Positions 40,391 to 49,481 of a DNA stretch of 64,000 bases are shown here, piece by piece. The translations under genes and the position numbers were made by a program. Positions within the stretch are counted from its first letter, which is position 1, and every line of letters starts with the position of its first letter. This DNA is from Halostella litorea. Its GTDB lineage: Archaea; Halobacteriota; Halobacteria; Halobacteriales; Natronoarchaeaceae. Location: positions 558,001 through 622,000 of the forward strand of contig NZ_SJER01000001.1 in assembly GCF_004785955.1 (NCBI RefSeq), in the 5' to 3' direction. The notes beneath the pieces are model-generated. The model made no database searches and was not told where the DNA came from. It was given only the letters and a program-made list of their open reading frames with translations.

Positions 40391-41536
40391 ATGATCCCGG
40401 GGGCAGACGAGTACGGCATCGACCTCACGATAGCCGACGGCGCGGTCGAGGAACTGCTCGACGTGACCCCCGACGACGTGTCGCCGGCGGGCGAACTCTC
40501 CTTCGCGCGGAACGTCTTCGTGCCGCTGACGACCGCCTGCCGCTACACCTGCACGTACTGCACCTACTTCGACCCGCCGGGCGAGGCGACGCTGATGTCC
40601 CCCGAGGAGGTCCGTGACGTGTGCCGGACCGGCGCGGACGCGGGCTGTACGGAGGCGCTGTTTACGTTCGGCGACGACCCGGACGACCGCTACGAGGCGG
40701 TCCACGCGCAACTGGACGAGTGGGGCCACGACTCGATCCACGACTACCTCCGGCGCGTCTGTGGGATCGCGCTGGAGGAGGGCCTGCTCCCCCACGCCAA
40801 CCCGGGCGACCAGACCCGCGAGGAGATGGCCCGCGTCGCGGACCTGAACGCCAGCATGGGGGTGATGCTGGAGACGACCGCCGACGTGGGGGCCCACGCC
40901 GGCCCGCGGGCGAAGAACCCGGGCCAGCGGCTCAACACCATCCGCAACGCGGGCGAACTCGGCGTCCCGTTCACGACGGGCATCCTGATCGGCATCGGCG
41001 ACGACTGGGCCGACCGCGCGGAGAGCCTGCTCGCGATCCGCGAGATGCACGGGCGGTACGGCCACGTCCAGGAGGTGATCGTCCAGCCGGTCGCCGAGAA
41101 CGAGCGGTGGCGCGGGCCGACGCCCTCGGTCGACGACCTCCGGCGCGCGGTGGCGATGGCGCGGTACTGCCTGCCCGACTCGGTGTCCGTGCAGGTGCCG
41201 CCGAACCTCGCGCCGGCCCGCGAGGTGGTCGACTGCGGCATCGACGACCTTGGCGGCGTCTCGCCGGTGACCGACGACCACATCAACCCGGACTACGCGT
41301 GGCCCGCGCTGCGCGAACTGCGGGACATCGCCGACGGCGCGGGCGTCCCGCTCCGCGAGCGCCTGCCGGTGTACGAGCGGTACCTGCCGGGGGACCTGCG
41401 CCCGGCGGGGTTCGACGGCGACCCCGCGCCCGGCGACTGGCTGAGCGACCGGGTCCGGGCGGCGCTGACCGCCGGCGACGGGGCGGGCGAGCGGTACCGC
41501 GCGGTGCTGCGCGGCGAGTCGCTCGCGGCGGACTGA
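40391..41536 (+). CDS. cofG: 7,8-didemethyl-8-hydroxy-5-deazariboflavin synthase subunit CofG
   Basis: A 381-aa radical SAM enzyme. With CofH it forms the F420 chromophore F0 from tyrosine and a diaminouracil. The SAM cluster motif is CRYTCTYC (Cys50, Cys54, Cys57). ETTADVGAHAGPRAKNPGQRLNTI and the PVAENERWRG segment are family features. The gene ends 71 nt before a lone nuoH. Confidence 0.95.
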   Translation: MIPGADEYGIDLTIADGAVEELLDVTPDDVSPAGELSFARNVFVPLTTACRYTCTYCTYFDPPGEATLMSPEEVRDVCRTGADAGCTEALFTFGDDPDDRYEAVHAQLDEWGHDSIHDYLRRVCGIALEEGLLPHANPGDQTREEMARVADLNASMGVMLETTADVGAHAGPRAKNPGQRLNTIRNAGELGVPFTTGILIGIGDDWADRAESLLAIREMHGRYGHVQEVIVQPVAENERWRGPTPSVDDLRRAVAMARYCLPDSVSVQVPPNLAPAREVVDCGIDDLGGVSPVTDDHINPDYAWPALRELRDIADGAGVPLRERLPVYERYLPGDLRPAGFDGDPAPGDWLSDRVRAALTAGDGAGERYRAVLRGESLAAD

Positions 41537-41607
41537 GGGGCGGTACTTAAATCCACCCCGCATCGACGGCAGATCGGCTACGCCTCCCCGGCGCGAACGA
41601 ACGGCCG

Positions 41608-42657
41608 ATGACAGCCACGACGCTCCCGGAGACGTTCGCCCGGGAACTGAGCCTCGGGACGGGACCGGTCGGCGGGGCCGTCGCCGGCCTGCTCGGCGCG
41701 GCGGTGGTCTCGCTGATACTGCTGACCAACGCCGCCGTCGCGGGGCCGTGGGCCAAGCGGAAGGTGCTGGCCGACATCTGGGGGAAGAAAGGCCCCGACC
41801 GGATGGGTCCGTTCGGGGTGTTGATCATCGTCGCCGACGTCGTTCGGCTGTTGTCGAAGGAACTCATCGTCCCGGAGGGCGTCGACCGCCCCGCGTACGA
41901 CGTCGCTCCGCTCCTCGTGACGTTCTCGGCCCTCTTCGGCTTCGCCGTCATCCCCATGGGCAGCGGGATACAGGTCGCCGACCCCGCGACCGGCGTCGTC
42001 TTCGCCTTCGCCGCGGCGTCGCTGGCGACGCTGGGAATGACGATGGCCGGCTACGCCTCGAACAACAAGTTCTCGCTCATCGGCGCGCTGCGCGCCGTCG
42101 CCCAGAACATCGCCTACGAGATCCCGCTGGTCGTCACGGCCGCCTCCGTCGTCCTGCTCGCGGGCACGATGCGGACGAGCGAGATCGTCGCCGCCCAGCA
42201 GGGGACGCTCGTCTCGGTCGCCGGCGTCGGCCTGCCGTCGTGGTACGCCTTCGTCAACCCGTTCGCGTTCGCGCTGTTCGTGGTGGCGAACTTGGCGGAG
42301 GTCGGCCGGAACCCGTTCGACACGCCGGAAGCGCCGACGGAGATCGTCGCCGGCTTCCAGACGGAGTACTCGTCGGTGTACTTCGTGTTGCTGTACCTCG
42401 GCGAGTTCCTGCACATCTTCCTCGGCGGCGGGCTGATCGCCACGCTGTTTCTCGGCGGCCCGGCCGGCCCGGTGCTGCCGGGGATCGTCTGGTTCCTGAT
42501 CAAGATGTGGGCGGTGTTCCTGTTCACGCAGTGGGCGCGGTCGGCGATGCCCCGCCTCCGAATCGACCAGCTCATCAGCGTCGGCTGGAAGGGGCTGCTG
42601 GTGCTGTCGTTCGTCAACCTCGTGCTGACGGCGCTCGTCCTGCCGTTCATCGTGTAG
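41608..42657 (+). CDS. nuoH: NADH-quinone oxidoreductase subunit H-like protein (NuoH, solitary)
   Basis: A 349-aa membrane protein with about eight helices. It has the complex-I subunit-1 signatures: GPDRMGPFGVL near residue 62, LSKELIVPEG, the quinone-site stretch AQNIAYEIPL and EVGRNPFDTPEAPTEIVAGFQTEYS. NuoH links the hydrophilic arm to the proton-pumping arm and forms the quinone chamber. In haloarchaea it normally lies inside the nuo operon, but here no other nuo gene is present. A TATA-like TACTTAAATC (41543-41552) gives it its own promoter, with a leader of about 35 nt. It lies between cofG and cofH. Confidence 0.9.
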   Translation: MTATTLPETFARELSLGTGPVGGAVAGLLGAAVVSLILLTNAAVAGPWAKRKVLADIWGKKGPDRMGPFGVLIIVADVVRLLSKELIVPEGVDRPAYDVAPLLVTFSALFGFAVIPMGSGIQVADPATGVVFAFAAASLATLGMTMAGYASNNKFSLIGALRAVAQNIAYEIPLVVTAASVVLLAGTMRTSEIVAAQQGTLVSVAGVGLPSWYAFVNPFAFALFVVANLAEVGRNPFDTPEAPTEIVAGFQTEYSSVYFVLLYLGEFLHIFLGGGLIATLFLGGPAGPVLPGIVWFLIKMWAVFLFTQWARSAMPRLRIDQLISVGWKGLLVLSFVNLVLTALVLPFIV

Positions 42658-42684
42658 TCCGGCGGCCGGGACCGGACGACGCCC

Positions 42685-43371
42685 CTACGGCGTCGGCCGC
42701 GGGTCGTCGCTCGCGCCGGACCGGACGAACCGCGAGAAGACGCGGGACTCGATCTTGCGCAGGTGCTCGCCGACGGTGCTGGGCGAGGCGTCGACGCGCT
42801 CGGCGATCGCCTCGTGGGTCGCCTCCCGCGGGTTCTCGTAGTAGCCCAGCCGGACGGCCGCCTCCAGCACCTCCTGCTGGCGCGCGGTGAGCGTCCCGAA
42901 CAGCTCGTCGACCTGCGGCGGGCGGTCGCCCGTCTCCAGCACCGTCACCGACAGCTGGTCGCTGTCGGTCATCACGGCGTCGGCGAACGCGCCCTCGTCG
43001 CCCACCAGCGTCATGTCGTAGGAGCCGTCCTCCGCGACGTCGATGGGCATCTCCAGGATCAGTTCCGAGTCGCGCTGGTGTTCCATCATCCGGCGGGTGA
43101 GGTCGGTCGGCCGGTAGTGCGTGTACGAGTACCACCAGCCGTCCGCGCCCGTGACGGCGTAGTCGATGACGCGGGGCGAGGCGTCGAGGATCGCCTCGTA
43201 CCGCTTCAGGTCGCCGCGCGCCTCGGCGAGCATCACGCCCGTCCCGTCGGAGAGCAGTTCGGTTCGGTGGATCGCGCCCCGCGTCACCGACGGCTCCTCG
43301 GAGAGCGCCTCCCCGATCGGGTGAAAGCCCGTCCCCTCGGTCGGCGTGACCCGGACCGTCACGTACCGCAT
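42685..43371 (-). CDS. Bat-type helix-turn-helix regulator
   Basis: A 228-aa regulator. The C-terminal HTH_10 (Bat) domain contains LTARQQEVLEAAVRLGYYENPREATHEAIAERVDASPSTVGEHLRKIE (about 162-210). The N-terminal part (MRYVTVRVTPTEGTGFHPIGEAL) is the sensor domain typical of haloarchaeal Bat-family regulators. Targets are unknown; the flanking genes are nuoH (convergent) and cofH (whose 3' end faces its promoter). It starts at ATG 43371. Confidence 0.88.
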   Translation of the reverse strand: MRYVTVRVTPTEGTGFHPIGEALSEEPSVTRGAIHRTELLSDGTGVMLAEARGDLKRYEAILDASPRVIDYAVTGADGWWYSYTHYRPTDLTRRMMEHQRDSELILEMPIDVAEDGSYDMTLVGDEGAFADAVMTDSDQLSVTVLETGDRPPQVDELFGTLTARQQEVLEAAVRLGYYENPREATHEAIAERVDASPSTVGEHLRKIESRVFSRFVRSGASDDPRPTP

Positions 43372-43441
43372 GCGCGTAGGGATCCACCCGCCCTGTCAAA
43401 TAGCTATGGGGATCGGGACGGGGTGGGTCCGGCCGCGGCAG

Positions 43442-44818
43442 TCAGTCGTCGGCGACGCGCGTCTCGCGCCGGAGCATCGGCGTCCCGTCGGCCTTCGGGC
43501 CGAGTTCGGGGCCGTGCGGGCGGTCGTCGACGTTTAGGACCCGGCGCTGCCGGTAGTCGGTGGAGCGCTCGACGGGCGTACGGCCGATGGCGGTTATCAT
43601 GTCGACGTACTCGTCGAACGAGCGGTACTCGCCGTAGTCGCCGCCGGCGCGCTTGGTGATCTCCTCGGAGAGGATGGTGCCCATGAAGTCGTCCGCGCCG
43701 CAGTTGAGCAGCTTCAGCCCCTGCGCGTCGCCGTGTTTCACCCACGACGACTGGACGTGGTCGACGTTGTCGAGGAACAGCCGCGAGACGGCGACCATCA
43801 GTTCGTCCTCGGCGTCGCTCGCCCCCGAGTCGACCATGCCGTACTCGTACAGCGGCGTGTTCTCGTGGACGAACGAGAGCGGGACGAACTCGGTGATCGC
43901 GTCCGTGCGGTCCTGCAGGTCGCGGATCCGGTCGAGATGCCGGACGCGGTGCATCTCGTTTTCGACGTGGCCGTACATGATCGTCGACGTGGTGTCGAGG
44001 CCGACGTCGGCGGCGGCCTCCATCGCTTCGAGCCACTCGTCGGTGCCGATCTTGCCGGGGCAGATGACGTCGCGGACCTCGTCGACGAGTATCTCCGCGG
44101 CGGTGCCGGGAACGCTGTCGAGGCCGGCGTCCTTGAGGCGGCCGTACACCTCCTCGTAGGACCAGTCGGTGCCCCGGCGGGCATGGTAGGCCTCCTCGGG
44201 CGTCATCGAGTGGAGGTGGACGCCGTCGACACTCATCGCGTCCATCTGCTCGCAGTAGGTCCCGGGGTCGGTCTCGTAGCGCTCGGGCGGCTTGTAGTTC
44301 AGGTCACCGCGGTCGCTGGCTTCGAGGATCTCCAGGTGTTCGTCGTCGAGGGCGAACCCGGGGTGGAGGCCGGAGACGGAGGTGACCTCGTAGATCCCCA
44401 TCTCGACGGCGTCCCGGACGATTTCGCGGGACTCGGCTGGCGTCTTCGTGAAGCCGGCGTGGGCCTCGTCGCTGTCGGCCTCGAAGTTCTCGGCGGTGTT
44501 CTTGAAGTTGCAGAACAGACAGCCCGTGTTGCACGCCGTCGTCACGTTGTTGTTGAGGTTGGCGACGAACGTCACCTCGTCGCCGACCTCCTCGGCCCGG
44601 CGGCGGTCGGCGAGTTCCAGCACCCGCTCCTTGCGCTCGTGGTCGATGCCGTCGGCGTCGGTCCCCGTCGTCATGAGTTCGACGCCGTCGGCGACGGTCA
44701 GCCGCTCGCCGTCGCGGGCCTTCGCCAGCGCGTTCTCGAACGACTGGTCGGTCTCGGGGCGGTGCTCGAACCGGATCGCCTCGCCGCTCCCCGGTCCGGT
44801 CGTGGCCGCGTCGGTCAT
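43442..44818 (-). CDS. cofH: 7,8-didemethyl-8-hydroxy-5-deazariboflavin synthase subunit CofH
   Basis: A 458-aa radical SAM enzyme that works with CofG in F0 synthesis. The cluster motif is CNTGCLFC (Cys96, Cys100, Cys103). SGLHPGF, HLHSMTPEEAYH and TIMYGHVEN are CofH/MqnC-family motifs. ATG 44818 is chosen because TATA-like CCCTTTTCA (44842-44850 on the minus strand) lies 28 nt before it. It is transcribed opposite to cofC and cofG. Confidence 0.95.
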   Translation of the reverse strand: MTDAATTGPGSGEAIRFEHRPETDQSFENALAKARDGERLTVADGVELMTTGTDADGIDHERKERVLELADRRRAEEVGDEVTFVANLNNNVTTACNTGCLFCNFKNTAENFEADSDEAHAGFTKTPAESREIVRDAVEMGIYEVTSVSGLHPGFALDDEHLEILEASDRGDLNYKPPERYETDPGTYCEQMDAMSVDGVHLHSMTPEEAYHARRGTDWSYEEVYGRLKDAGLDSVPGTAAEILVDEVRDVICPGKIGTDEWLEAMEAAADVGLDTTSTIMYGHVENEMHRVRHLDRIRDLQDRTDAITEFVPLSFVHENTPLYEYGMVDSGASDAEDELMVAVSRLFLDNVDHVQSSWVKHGDAQGLKLLNCGADDFMGTILSEEITKRAGGDYGEYRSFDEYVDMITAIGRTPVERSTDYRQRRVLNVDDRPHGPELGPKADGTPMLRRETRVADD

Positions 44819-44872
44819 GTCCACTCTCTTACGCCGGGCCGTGAAAAGGGTGGGGGTCCCGGCGGGGCGGCG

Positions 44873-46414
44873 TCAGACGGCCTCGCCGGTGAGCGCGCGC
44901 TCCACGTCGGCGTCGCTCATCTCCATGGCGTCGGCGACGCGCTCCAGCAGTTCCACCTCCTCGGCGTCGACCTCGTCGTCGGCCGCCGCGACGACGGCCG
45001 CGAACCGGAGCGCCTGCTCCTTGCCGGCGGGGGTGAGCAGGTCGCCCAGTCCCCGCGCGACCCGGACGGCGTTGGTGACGGAGTCGGCGCTCTCGCGGAT
45101 GCGGTCCTCTATCTCGTCGGTCGGGCAGTCCGGGTACAGCTCCGCCGTCGCGTCCCGGATCGCCGTCGCCTCGGCGGTCGTCGCCTCGCCGTCCGTCAGC
45201 ATCGTCGCACAGCCGATCCGGATCAGCGCGCGCATGTGTAGCTCCCCGGTCCCCTGCCCCGAGGGGTCGAACGCGTCCGCGTCCGGCAGGAAGTCGTAGT
45301 CGATCCCGGCGTCGTTCAGCGCCTCCGCGAGCGCGCTCGTCGGGCCGCGGTTGTACAGCGAGCGGCCGAGCGCGTACAGCGTCGCGAACGGCGTCAACAC
45401 GATGGCGGAGATGCTCCACCAGCCGGTGAGGAGGTTCTTGCCCGCGATCCCCCACAGCCGCCGGCGGTTGCAGGCGTGACAGCCGAGGAGCCGGACCGTC
45501 GTGATCCGGTAGGCGAGCAGGAAGCCGGTGACGCGGTACCCCTTCGCCAGTTCCTCGATCGGCCGCTCGCCGCAGTGCTGGCAGGCGATGTCGACGGCCA
45601 CGGCGTCGTCCGGAACGGTCGCCCGCCGGGCGGCGTCACCCTCCTCCGAGGTGGCCGCCGTCGGCTCCGCGCCGGGCGCCTGCGCGGGCGTCGCCGGGCC
45701 GGTCACCCCGACGAGCGACGCCCCGCAGTGCGGGCAGGCGTCGTCGCTCGGGTCGACCTCGCGGTCGCAGTCCGGACAGACCGCGTCGTCGACCGCCGCC
45801 GCCTCGGCGAACCCGAACAGCGACCGGACCCGCCGGGGGAGCAGCGGCGGGATCGTATCGCTCCGCTCGACCAGCAGCGGCTGGGCGAACAGCCCCATCA
45901 GCCCCAGCGAGAACACGGAGGCGGCCGCGTAGTACGGCGGGAAAAGCGACGACCCGTCGGCGACGAGGAGCGCGAGGGCGTACACCGGGAGGGTGCTCCC
46001 GACGACGGCTGTGGCGGCGACGAGCGTCGCCCGCCGGTACCGCGCGACGGCGGCGGCGAACCCCGCGGCGAGCGCCGCCATCACGCCGAACGCGACGAGG
46101 CTCTCCCCGGCGATGCGACCGAGCGCCAGTCCGGCGGCGAGCGCGGCGAGGAAGTCGACACCCCGCGGCCGGACGTACCGAACGGCGACGCCGGCCGTCG
46201 CGCCCGCCGCGCCGAGGCCGCCGACCAGGACCGGCGACCCGAGCGGGTAGCCGACCGCGACGCCGGCGACCCCGCCGGCGACGAGCGCCACGACCGTCGG
46301 ATACCGCTGGTGGAGCCAGTAGCCGCCGAACGGCACCGCGAACGTCGCCGCCAGCAACAGCGGCGTCGTCACCAGCGACAGGAGCGTCCCGACGAGGTCG
46401 AGCAGTGCTACCAT
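44873..46414 (-). CDS. Polytopic membrane protein with zinc ribbons and a TerB-like domain
   Basis: A 513-aa protein with about six hydrophobic helices in the first 200 residues. A zinc ribbon (CPDCDREVDPSDDACPHCG) and a second Cys-pair site (CQHCG, CHAC) follow. The C-terminal part (about 395-513) resembles TerB-like/DUF533 helical domains, with ALIRIGCATMLTDGEATTAEATAIR and EQALRFAAVVAAADDEVDAEEVELLERVADAM. The function is unknown; TerB-like domains bind metal in stress responses. It lies upstream of cofH on the same strand, but a TATA-like box before cofH suggests separate expression. Confidence 0.75.
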   Translation of the reverse strand: MVALLDLVGTLLSLVTTPLLLAATFAVPFGGYWLHQRYPTVVALVAGGVAGVAVGYPLGSPVLVGGLGAAGATAGVAVRYVRPRGVDFLAALAAGLALGRIAGESLVAFGVMAALAAGFAAAVARYRRATLVAATAVVGSTLPVYALALLVADGSSLFPPYYAAASVFSLGLMGLFAQPLLVERSDTIPPLLPRRVRSLFGFAEAAAVDDAVCPDCDREVDPSDDACPHCGASLVGVTGPATPAQAPGAEPTAATSEEGDAARRATVPDDAVAVDIACQHCGERPIEELAKGYRVTGFLLAYRITTVRLLGCHACNRRRLWGIAGKNLLTGWWSISAIVLTPFATLYALGRSLYNRGPTSALAEALNDAGIDYDFLPDADAFDPSGQGTGELHMRALIRIGCATMLTDGEATTAEATAIRDATAELYPDCPTDEIEDRIRESADSVTNAVRVARGLGDLLTPAGKEQALRFAAVVAAADDEVDAEEVELLERVADAMEMSDADVERALTGEAV

Positions 46415-46589
46415 TCTTTCCCACCCGGGTTTCGACCGACGGCGGGGCCGTCTTCGACCGTCATTTACGGACGACAACTGAGCTACATGACTTAAATTTT
46501 GACAGTCTCGTCGGGCAGATTTCCATGTTCCAAGCGGCCGGACGGGCGAAACTGCTAACCCTTTTCTACTGTGCGCGGCGACACCAACC

Positions 46590-46613
46590 ATGGAGCAGGT
46601 GGTCGACGCGTGA
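46590..46613 (+). promoter_or_regulatory. Seven-codon upstream ORF overlapping the purC start
   Basis: ATG 46590 begins MEQVVDA and ends at TGA 46611-46613, which overlaps the GTG start of purC (GTGA). A T-rich box (46560-46570) lies about 25 nt before the ATG, so the transcript may begin at this mini-ORF. It could couple ribosomes to purC or act as an attenuator. Confidence 0.48.
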
Positions 46614-47635
46614 CCAGCGTCAAGGAGTTCCGCATCGAGGCGGCGGCGACCGAGGACGAACTGGGCCGGGGGTCGTTCCTGTTCACGGACGACTACTCCG
46701 TGTTCGACTGGGGGAAGATGCCAGACGAGATCCCCGACAAGGGCGCGAGCCTCTGCTCGATGGGGGCGTACAACTTCGAACTGCTGGAGGACGCCGGCGT
46801 CCCGACGCACTACCGCGGCGTCGTCCCCGCCGGCGGCGGCGACCCCGTGGCGCTCGCGGAGGCGACCGTCCCGCCCCGCGAGATGGCGATCGACCTGACG
46901 CAGGTGCCGGACCTGCCCCACGAGGGCCGGGATTACGACTACGACGCGTACCACGACGCCGCGGGGGAGAACTACCTCGTCCCGCTGGAGATAGTGTTCC
47001 GCAACCGCGTCCCCGTCGGCTCCAGCCTGCGCCGGCGGACGGACCCGGCGGACCACGGCCTCAACTTCGACGAGTGGCCCGACGAAGCGGTCGACCTGGA
47101 CGACGCGATAGTCGAGTTCTCCACGAAGTACGAGGAGGGCGACCGCTACCTCGACCGCGCCGAGGCCGACCGCATCGCCGGCGCGGCGTCTGTCGACGAC
47201 CTCGAAGCGGTCGCCCGCGAGGTCAACCGCGTCGTCACCGAGCGCGCGGACGAGGCGGGGCTGACCCACGAGGACGGGAAGATCGAGTGTCTGTACTTCG
47301 ACGGCGAGATCCGAGTCGGGGACGTGGTCGGCACGTTCGACGAGAACCGCTTCAGCTACGAGGGCACCCAGATATCGAAGGAGGTCATCCGCCAGTACCA
47401 CAAACGTACCCAGCCGGAGTGGGTCGAGGCCGTCAAGGCCGCGAAGGAGGAGGCCGAGCGCCGCGACGTGGCCGACTGGCGGTCGCTGTGTGACGTCCGC
47501 CCCGAACCACTCGACGACGACGTGGTCGACGTCGCCCGCGACCTCTACGCCGCCGGCGCGAACGCCTACGTCGGCCGCGAACTGTTCGACGCGCCGCCGC
47601 TCGATTCGGCGATCGGCGCGGTTCGCCGGCTCTGA
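46610..47635 (+). CDS. purC: Phosphoribosylaminoimidazole-succinocarboxamide synthase
   Basis: A 341-aa SAICAR synthetase that joins aspartate to CAIR with ATP in purine synthesis. The family N-terminus is TSVKEFRIE, then [36 protein letters not shown] (nucleotide and CAIR binding), [30 protein letters not shown] and [22 protein letters not shown]. The start is GTG 46610, overlapping a 7-codon ORF. It is first in a purine cluster with purU, purS and purQ, though these have separate promoters. Confidence 0.94.
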   Translation: MTSVKEFRIEAAATEDELGRGSFLFTDDYSVFDWGKMPDEIPDKGASLCSMGAYNFELLEDAGVPTHYRGVVPAGGGDPVALAEATVPPREMAIDLTQVPDLPHEGRDYDYDAYHDAAGENYLVPLEIVFRNRVPVGSSLRRRTDPADHGLNFDEWPDEAVDLDDAIVEFSTKYEEGDRYLDRAEADRIAGAASVDDLEAVAREVNRVVTERADEAGLTHEDGKIECLYFDGEIRVGDVVGTFDENRFSYEGTQISKEVIRQYHKRTQPEWVEAVKAAKEEAERRDVADWRSLCDVRPEPLDDDVVDVARDLYAAGANAYVGRELFDAPPLDSAIGAVRRL

Positions 47636-47711
47636 CTCCCGCGAGCGACGGCGTTCGGGTTTCTGCGCGAAAGGTGCCATTGAAGTGGCGCGCTTTCCTC
47701 AGTTCGTGCAA

Positions 47712-47894
47712 ATGGTCGACCCAACGTCGGACCTCGGCGAGGACGTCAGCGAGGCTGACGCGCCGAACTGCGAGAACTGCGGCGACCCGATCGTCGGAAC
47801 CCCCAACCACCGCGTCCACACGTCCGTCGAGGACGGGACAGCCAAACACCGACACTTCTGTAGCGACGCCTGCCTGGCCGAGTGGCGCGAGTAG
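47712..47894 (+). CDS. Small zinc-finger protein (DUF7576-like)
   Basis: A 60-aa protein with four Cys in two pairs, CENC (20, 23) and CSDAC (50, 54), framed by VGTPNHRVHTSVEDG and KHRHFCSDACLAEW. The treble-clef-like layout resembles TRASH/MYM-type or haloarchaeal DUF7576 proteins. The function is unknown. It starts at ATG 47712, 76 nt after purC. Confidence 0.78.
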   Translation: MVDPTSDLGEDVSEADAPNCENCGDPIVGTPNHRVHTSVEDGTAKHRHFCSDACLAEWRE

Positions 47895-47983
47895 CGACGC
47901 GGCACGTTAACCGCTTCGCCACTCCGGGAGCTACGTACTTTGACCGGAAGTCGAAGCCGTGGAGTGCAACGCGTCGCCGTTCA

Positions 47984-48007
47984 GTCGTCGGCTACTCCGC
48001 CGACGAC
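47984..48007. repeat. 9-bp inverted repeat at the purU 3' side
   Basis: GTCGTCGGC (47984-47992) pairs with GCCGACGAC (47999-48007) around a 6-nt loop. The left arm resembles the bases overlapping the purU stop (48037), as if the gene end had been partly duplicated. It lies between convergent genes and could be a terminator. Confidence 0.5.
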
Positions 48008-48036
48008 CGCAGGCTCGGCATGAAACCCTCGCCCGA

Positions 48037-49017
48037 TCAGTCGTCGGCGGATTCCTCCGCCGACTCCCCCTCCGCCACCGCCTGCCCGATGCCGTCGAGC
48101 GGCCGGTCGGGGTTGGCGTCGGCGGCGGCCTGCGAGAGGCCGAGTTGATAGTCGCCCGAGTCCGCGCCGTCGCGGAGGCTCGTGCGGCCGCGGTGGGCGG
48201 CCACGGCGTCGTTGAGGTGAAGCTTGACGGCCTCCAGCAGCGCCTCGGCTTCGAGCGGCTGGCCGCGCCGGCGAAGCTCGTCGACGGTCGCGTCGTCGGG
48301 CACGTCGAACGCGCGCTGGGTGATGATCGGCCCCTGGTCCAGGTCCGTCGTCACGTAGTGGGCGGTGACGCCTGCGATACGGACGCCCTCCTCCTTGGCC
48401 TGCCGGTAGGCCTTCGCGCCGGGGAACGCCGGGAGCAGGCTCGGGTGGATGTTGATGATGCGGTCCTCGTAGCGGAACACGACGTTCGGGCTGAGGATGC
48501 GCATGTACCGCGCCAGCACGACCAGGTCGGCGTCGTACTCCGCGAGGAGGTCGAGCAGTTCGTCCTCGTCGGGCTGGCCGCCGTCGTCGCCGACGTCGTG
48601 GAACGGGACGCCGTACTGCTCGGCCAGCGGTTCGAGGTCGTCGTGGTTGCCGATGACGACGCCGATCTCCGCGCCGAGTTCGTCGTTGGCCCACGCCTCG
48701 AACAGCGCCTCCAGGCAGTGGGACTCCTTCGTGACGAGGACGGCGATCCGCTGGGTCTCGCGCTCGGTCGGGAACCGCACCTGCACGTCGACGCCCAGGT
48801 CGTCGCCCAGGTCGTGGAGGTCCCGCCGGAGCGTCGACTCGGTACACACCATGTCGGTCGTGTCGACCGACATCGTCATGCGGAACAGGCCCTCCCGGAC
48901 GGCCTGGTCCAGGTCCTCGATGTTGATTCCGCGCTCGAACAGGAGGGAGGTGACCTGCGCGATCAGTCCGGTGTCGTCGTCTCCGATCACCGTGATCTCG
49001 GTCAGGTCGGTCGTCAT
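48037..49017 (-). CDS. purU: Formyltetrahydrofolate deformylase
   Basis: A 326-aa protein. An N-terminal ACT domain (about 5-80, ITVIGDDDTGLIAQVTSLLFERGINIEDLDQAV) precedes the formyl-transferase-like catalytic domain (about 90-285). The latter has VLARYMRILSP, NIHPSLLPAFPGAKAYRQA (catalytic His) and AHYVTTDLDQGPII (Asp). PurU releases formate from 10-formyl-THF, which can feed purine steps. A C-terminal extension of about 40 aa is unusual for the family. ATG 49017 is preferred. It is divergent from purS. Confidence 0.93.
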   Translation of the reverse strand: MTTDLTEITVIGDDDTGLIAQVTSLLFERGINIEDLDQAVREGLFRMTMSVDTTDMVCTESTLRRDLHDLGDDLGVDVQVRFPTERETQRIAVLVTKESHCLEALFEAWANDELGAEIGVVIGNHDDLEPLAEQYGVPFHDVGDDGGQPDEDELLDLLAEYDADLVVLARYMRILSPNVVFRYEDRIINIHPSLLPAFPGAKAYRQAKEEGVRIAGVTAHYVTTDLDQGPIITQRAFDVPDDATVDELRRRGQPLEAEALLEAVKLHLNDAVAAHRGRTSLRDGADSGDYQLGLSQAAADANPDRPLDGIGQAVAEGESAEESADD

Positions 49018-49145
49018 CGTCGCCACCTCCGCTCGCTGTCGCTCGGAGTCATCGGCCACGTCTCGGCCGTGCGCGGCCAAAAGCCTTCGTTTCCGCGCCA
49101 CACCTGCGTGTACACGGACGTGCATAGCGGCTGCGAGTCACAAGA

Positions 49146-49153
49146 GTTTTTGA
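49146..49153 (+). promoter_or_regulatory. TATA-like box of purS
   Basis: GTTTTTGA, centred about 27 nt before ATG 49177, predicts a leaderless purS-purQ transcript. Confidence 0.6.
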
Positions 49154-49176
49154 ACACGAACGCGCAGCCTCCGGTG

Positions 49177-49428
49177 ATGACCGCCTACACCGCGACCGTC
49201 ACCGTGCGGCTCAAGCGCGGCGTGCTCGACCCCGAGGCCGAGACGACCCAGCAGGCCCTGGAGCGCCTCGGGTTCGAACTGGAGGACCTCCGGTCGGCCG
49301 ACCGGTTCGAGATCGACGTCGACGCCGAGTCGGCCGACGCGGCCGCCGAGCGCGCCGACGAGATGGCAGAACGCCTGCTGGCGAACCCGACCATCCACGA
49401 CTACGACGTGGCGGTCGACGAGCGATAG
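49177..49428 (+). CDS. purS: Phosphoribosylformylglycinamidine synthase subunit PurS
   Basis: An 83-aa PurS (MTAYTATVTVRLKRGVLDPEAETTQQALERLGF), which bridges PurL and PurQ in the three-part FGAM synthase. Length and fold pattern fit. purQ follows after an odd 53-nt spacer. purL is not in the window. Confidence 0.95.
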   Translation: MTAYTATVTVRLKRGVLDPEAETTQQALERLGFELEDLRSADRFEIDVDAESADAAAERADEMAERLLANPTIHDYDVAVDER

Positions 49429-49481
49429 ATGACGGTCGCCACCACGACGCCGACGCTCGACTCCCACACGGGGTGGTCCCT

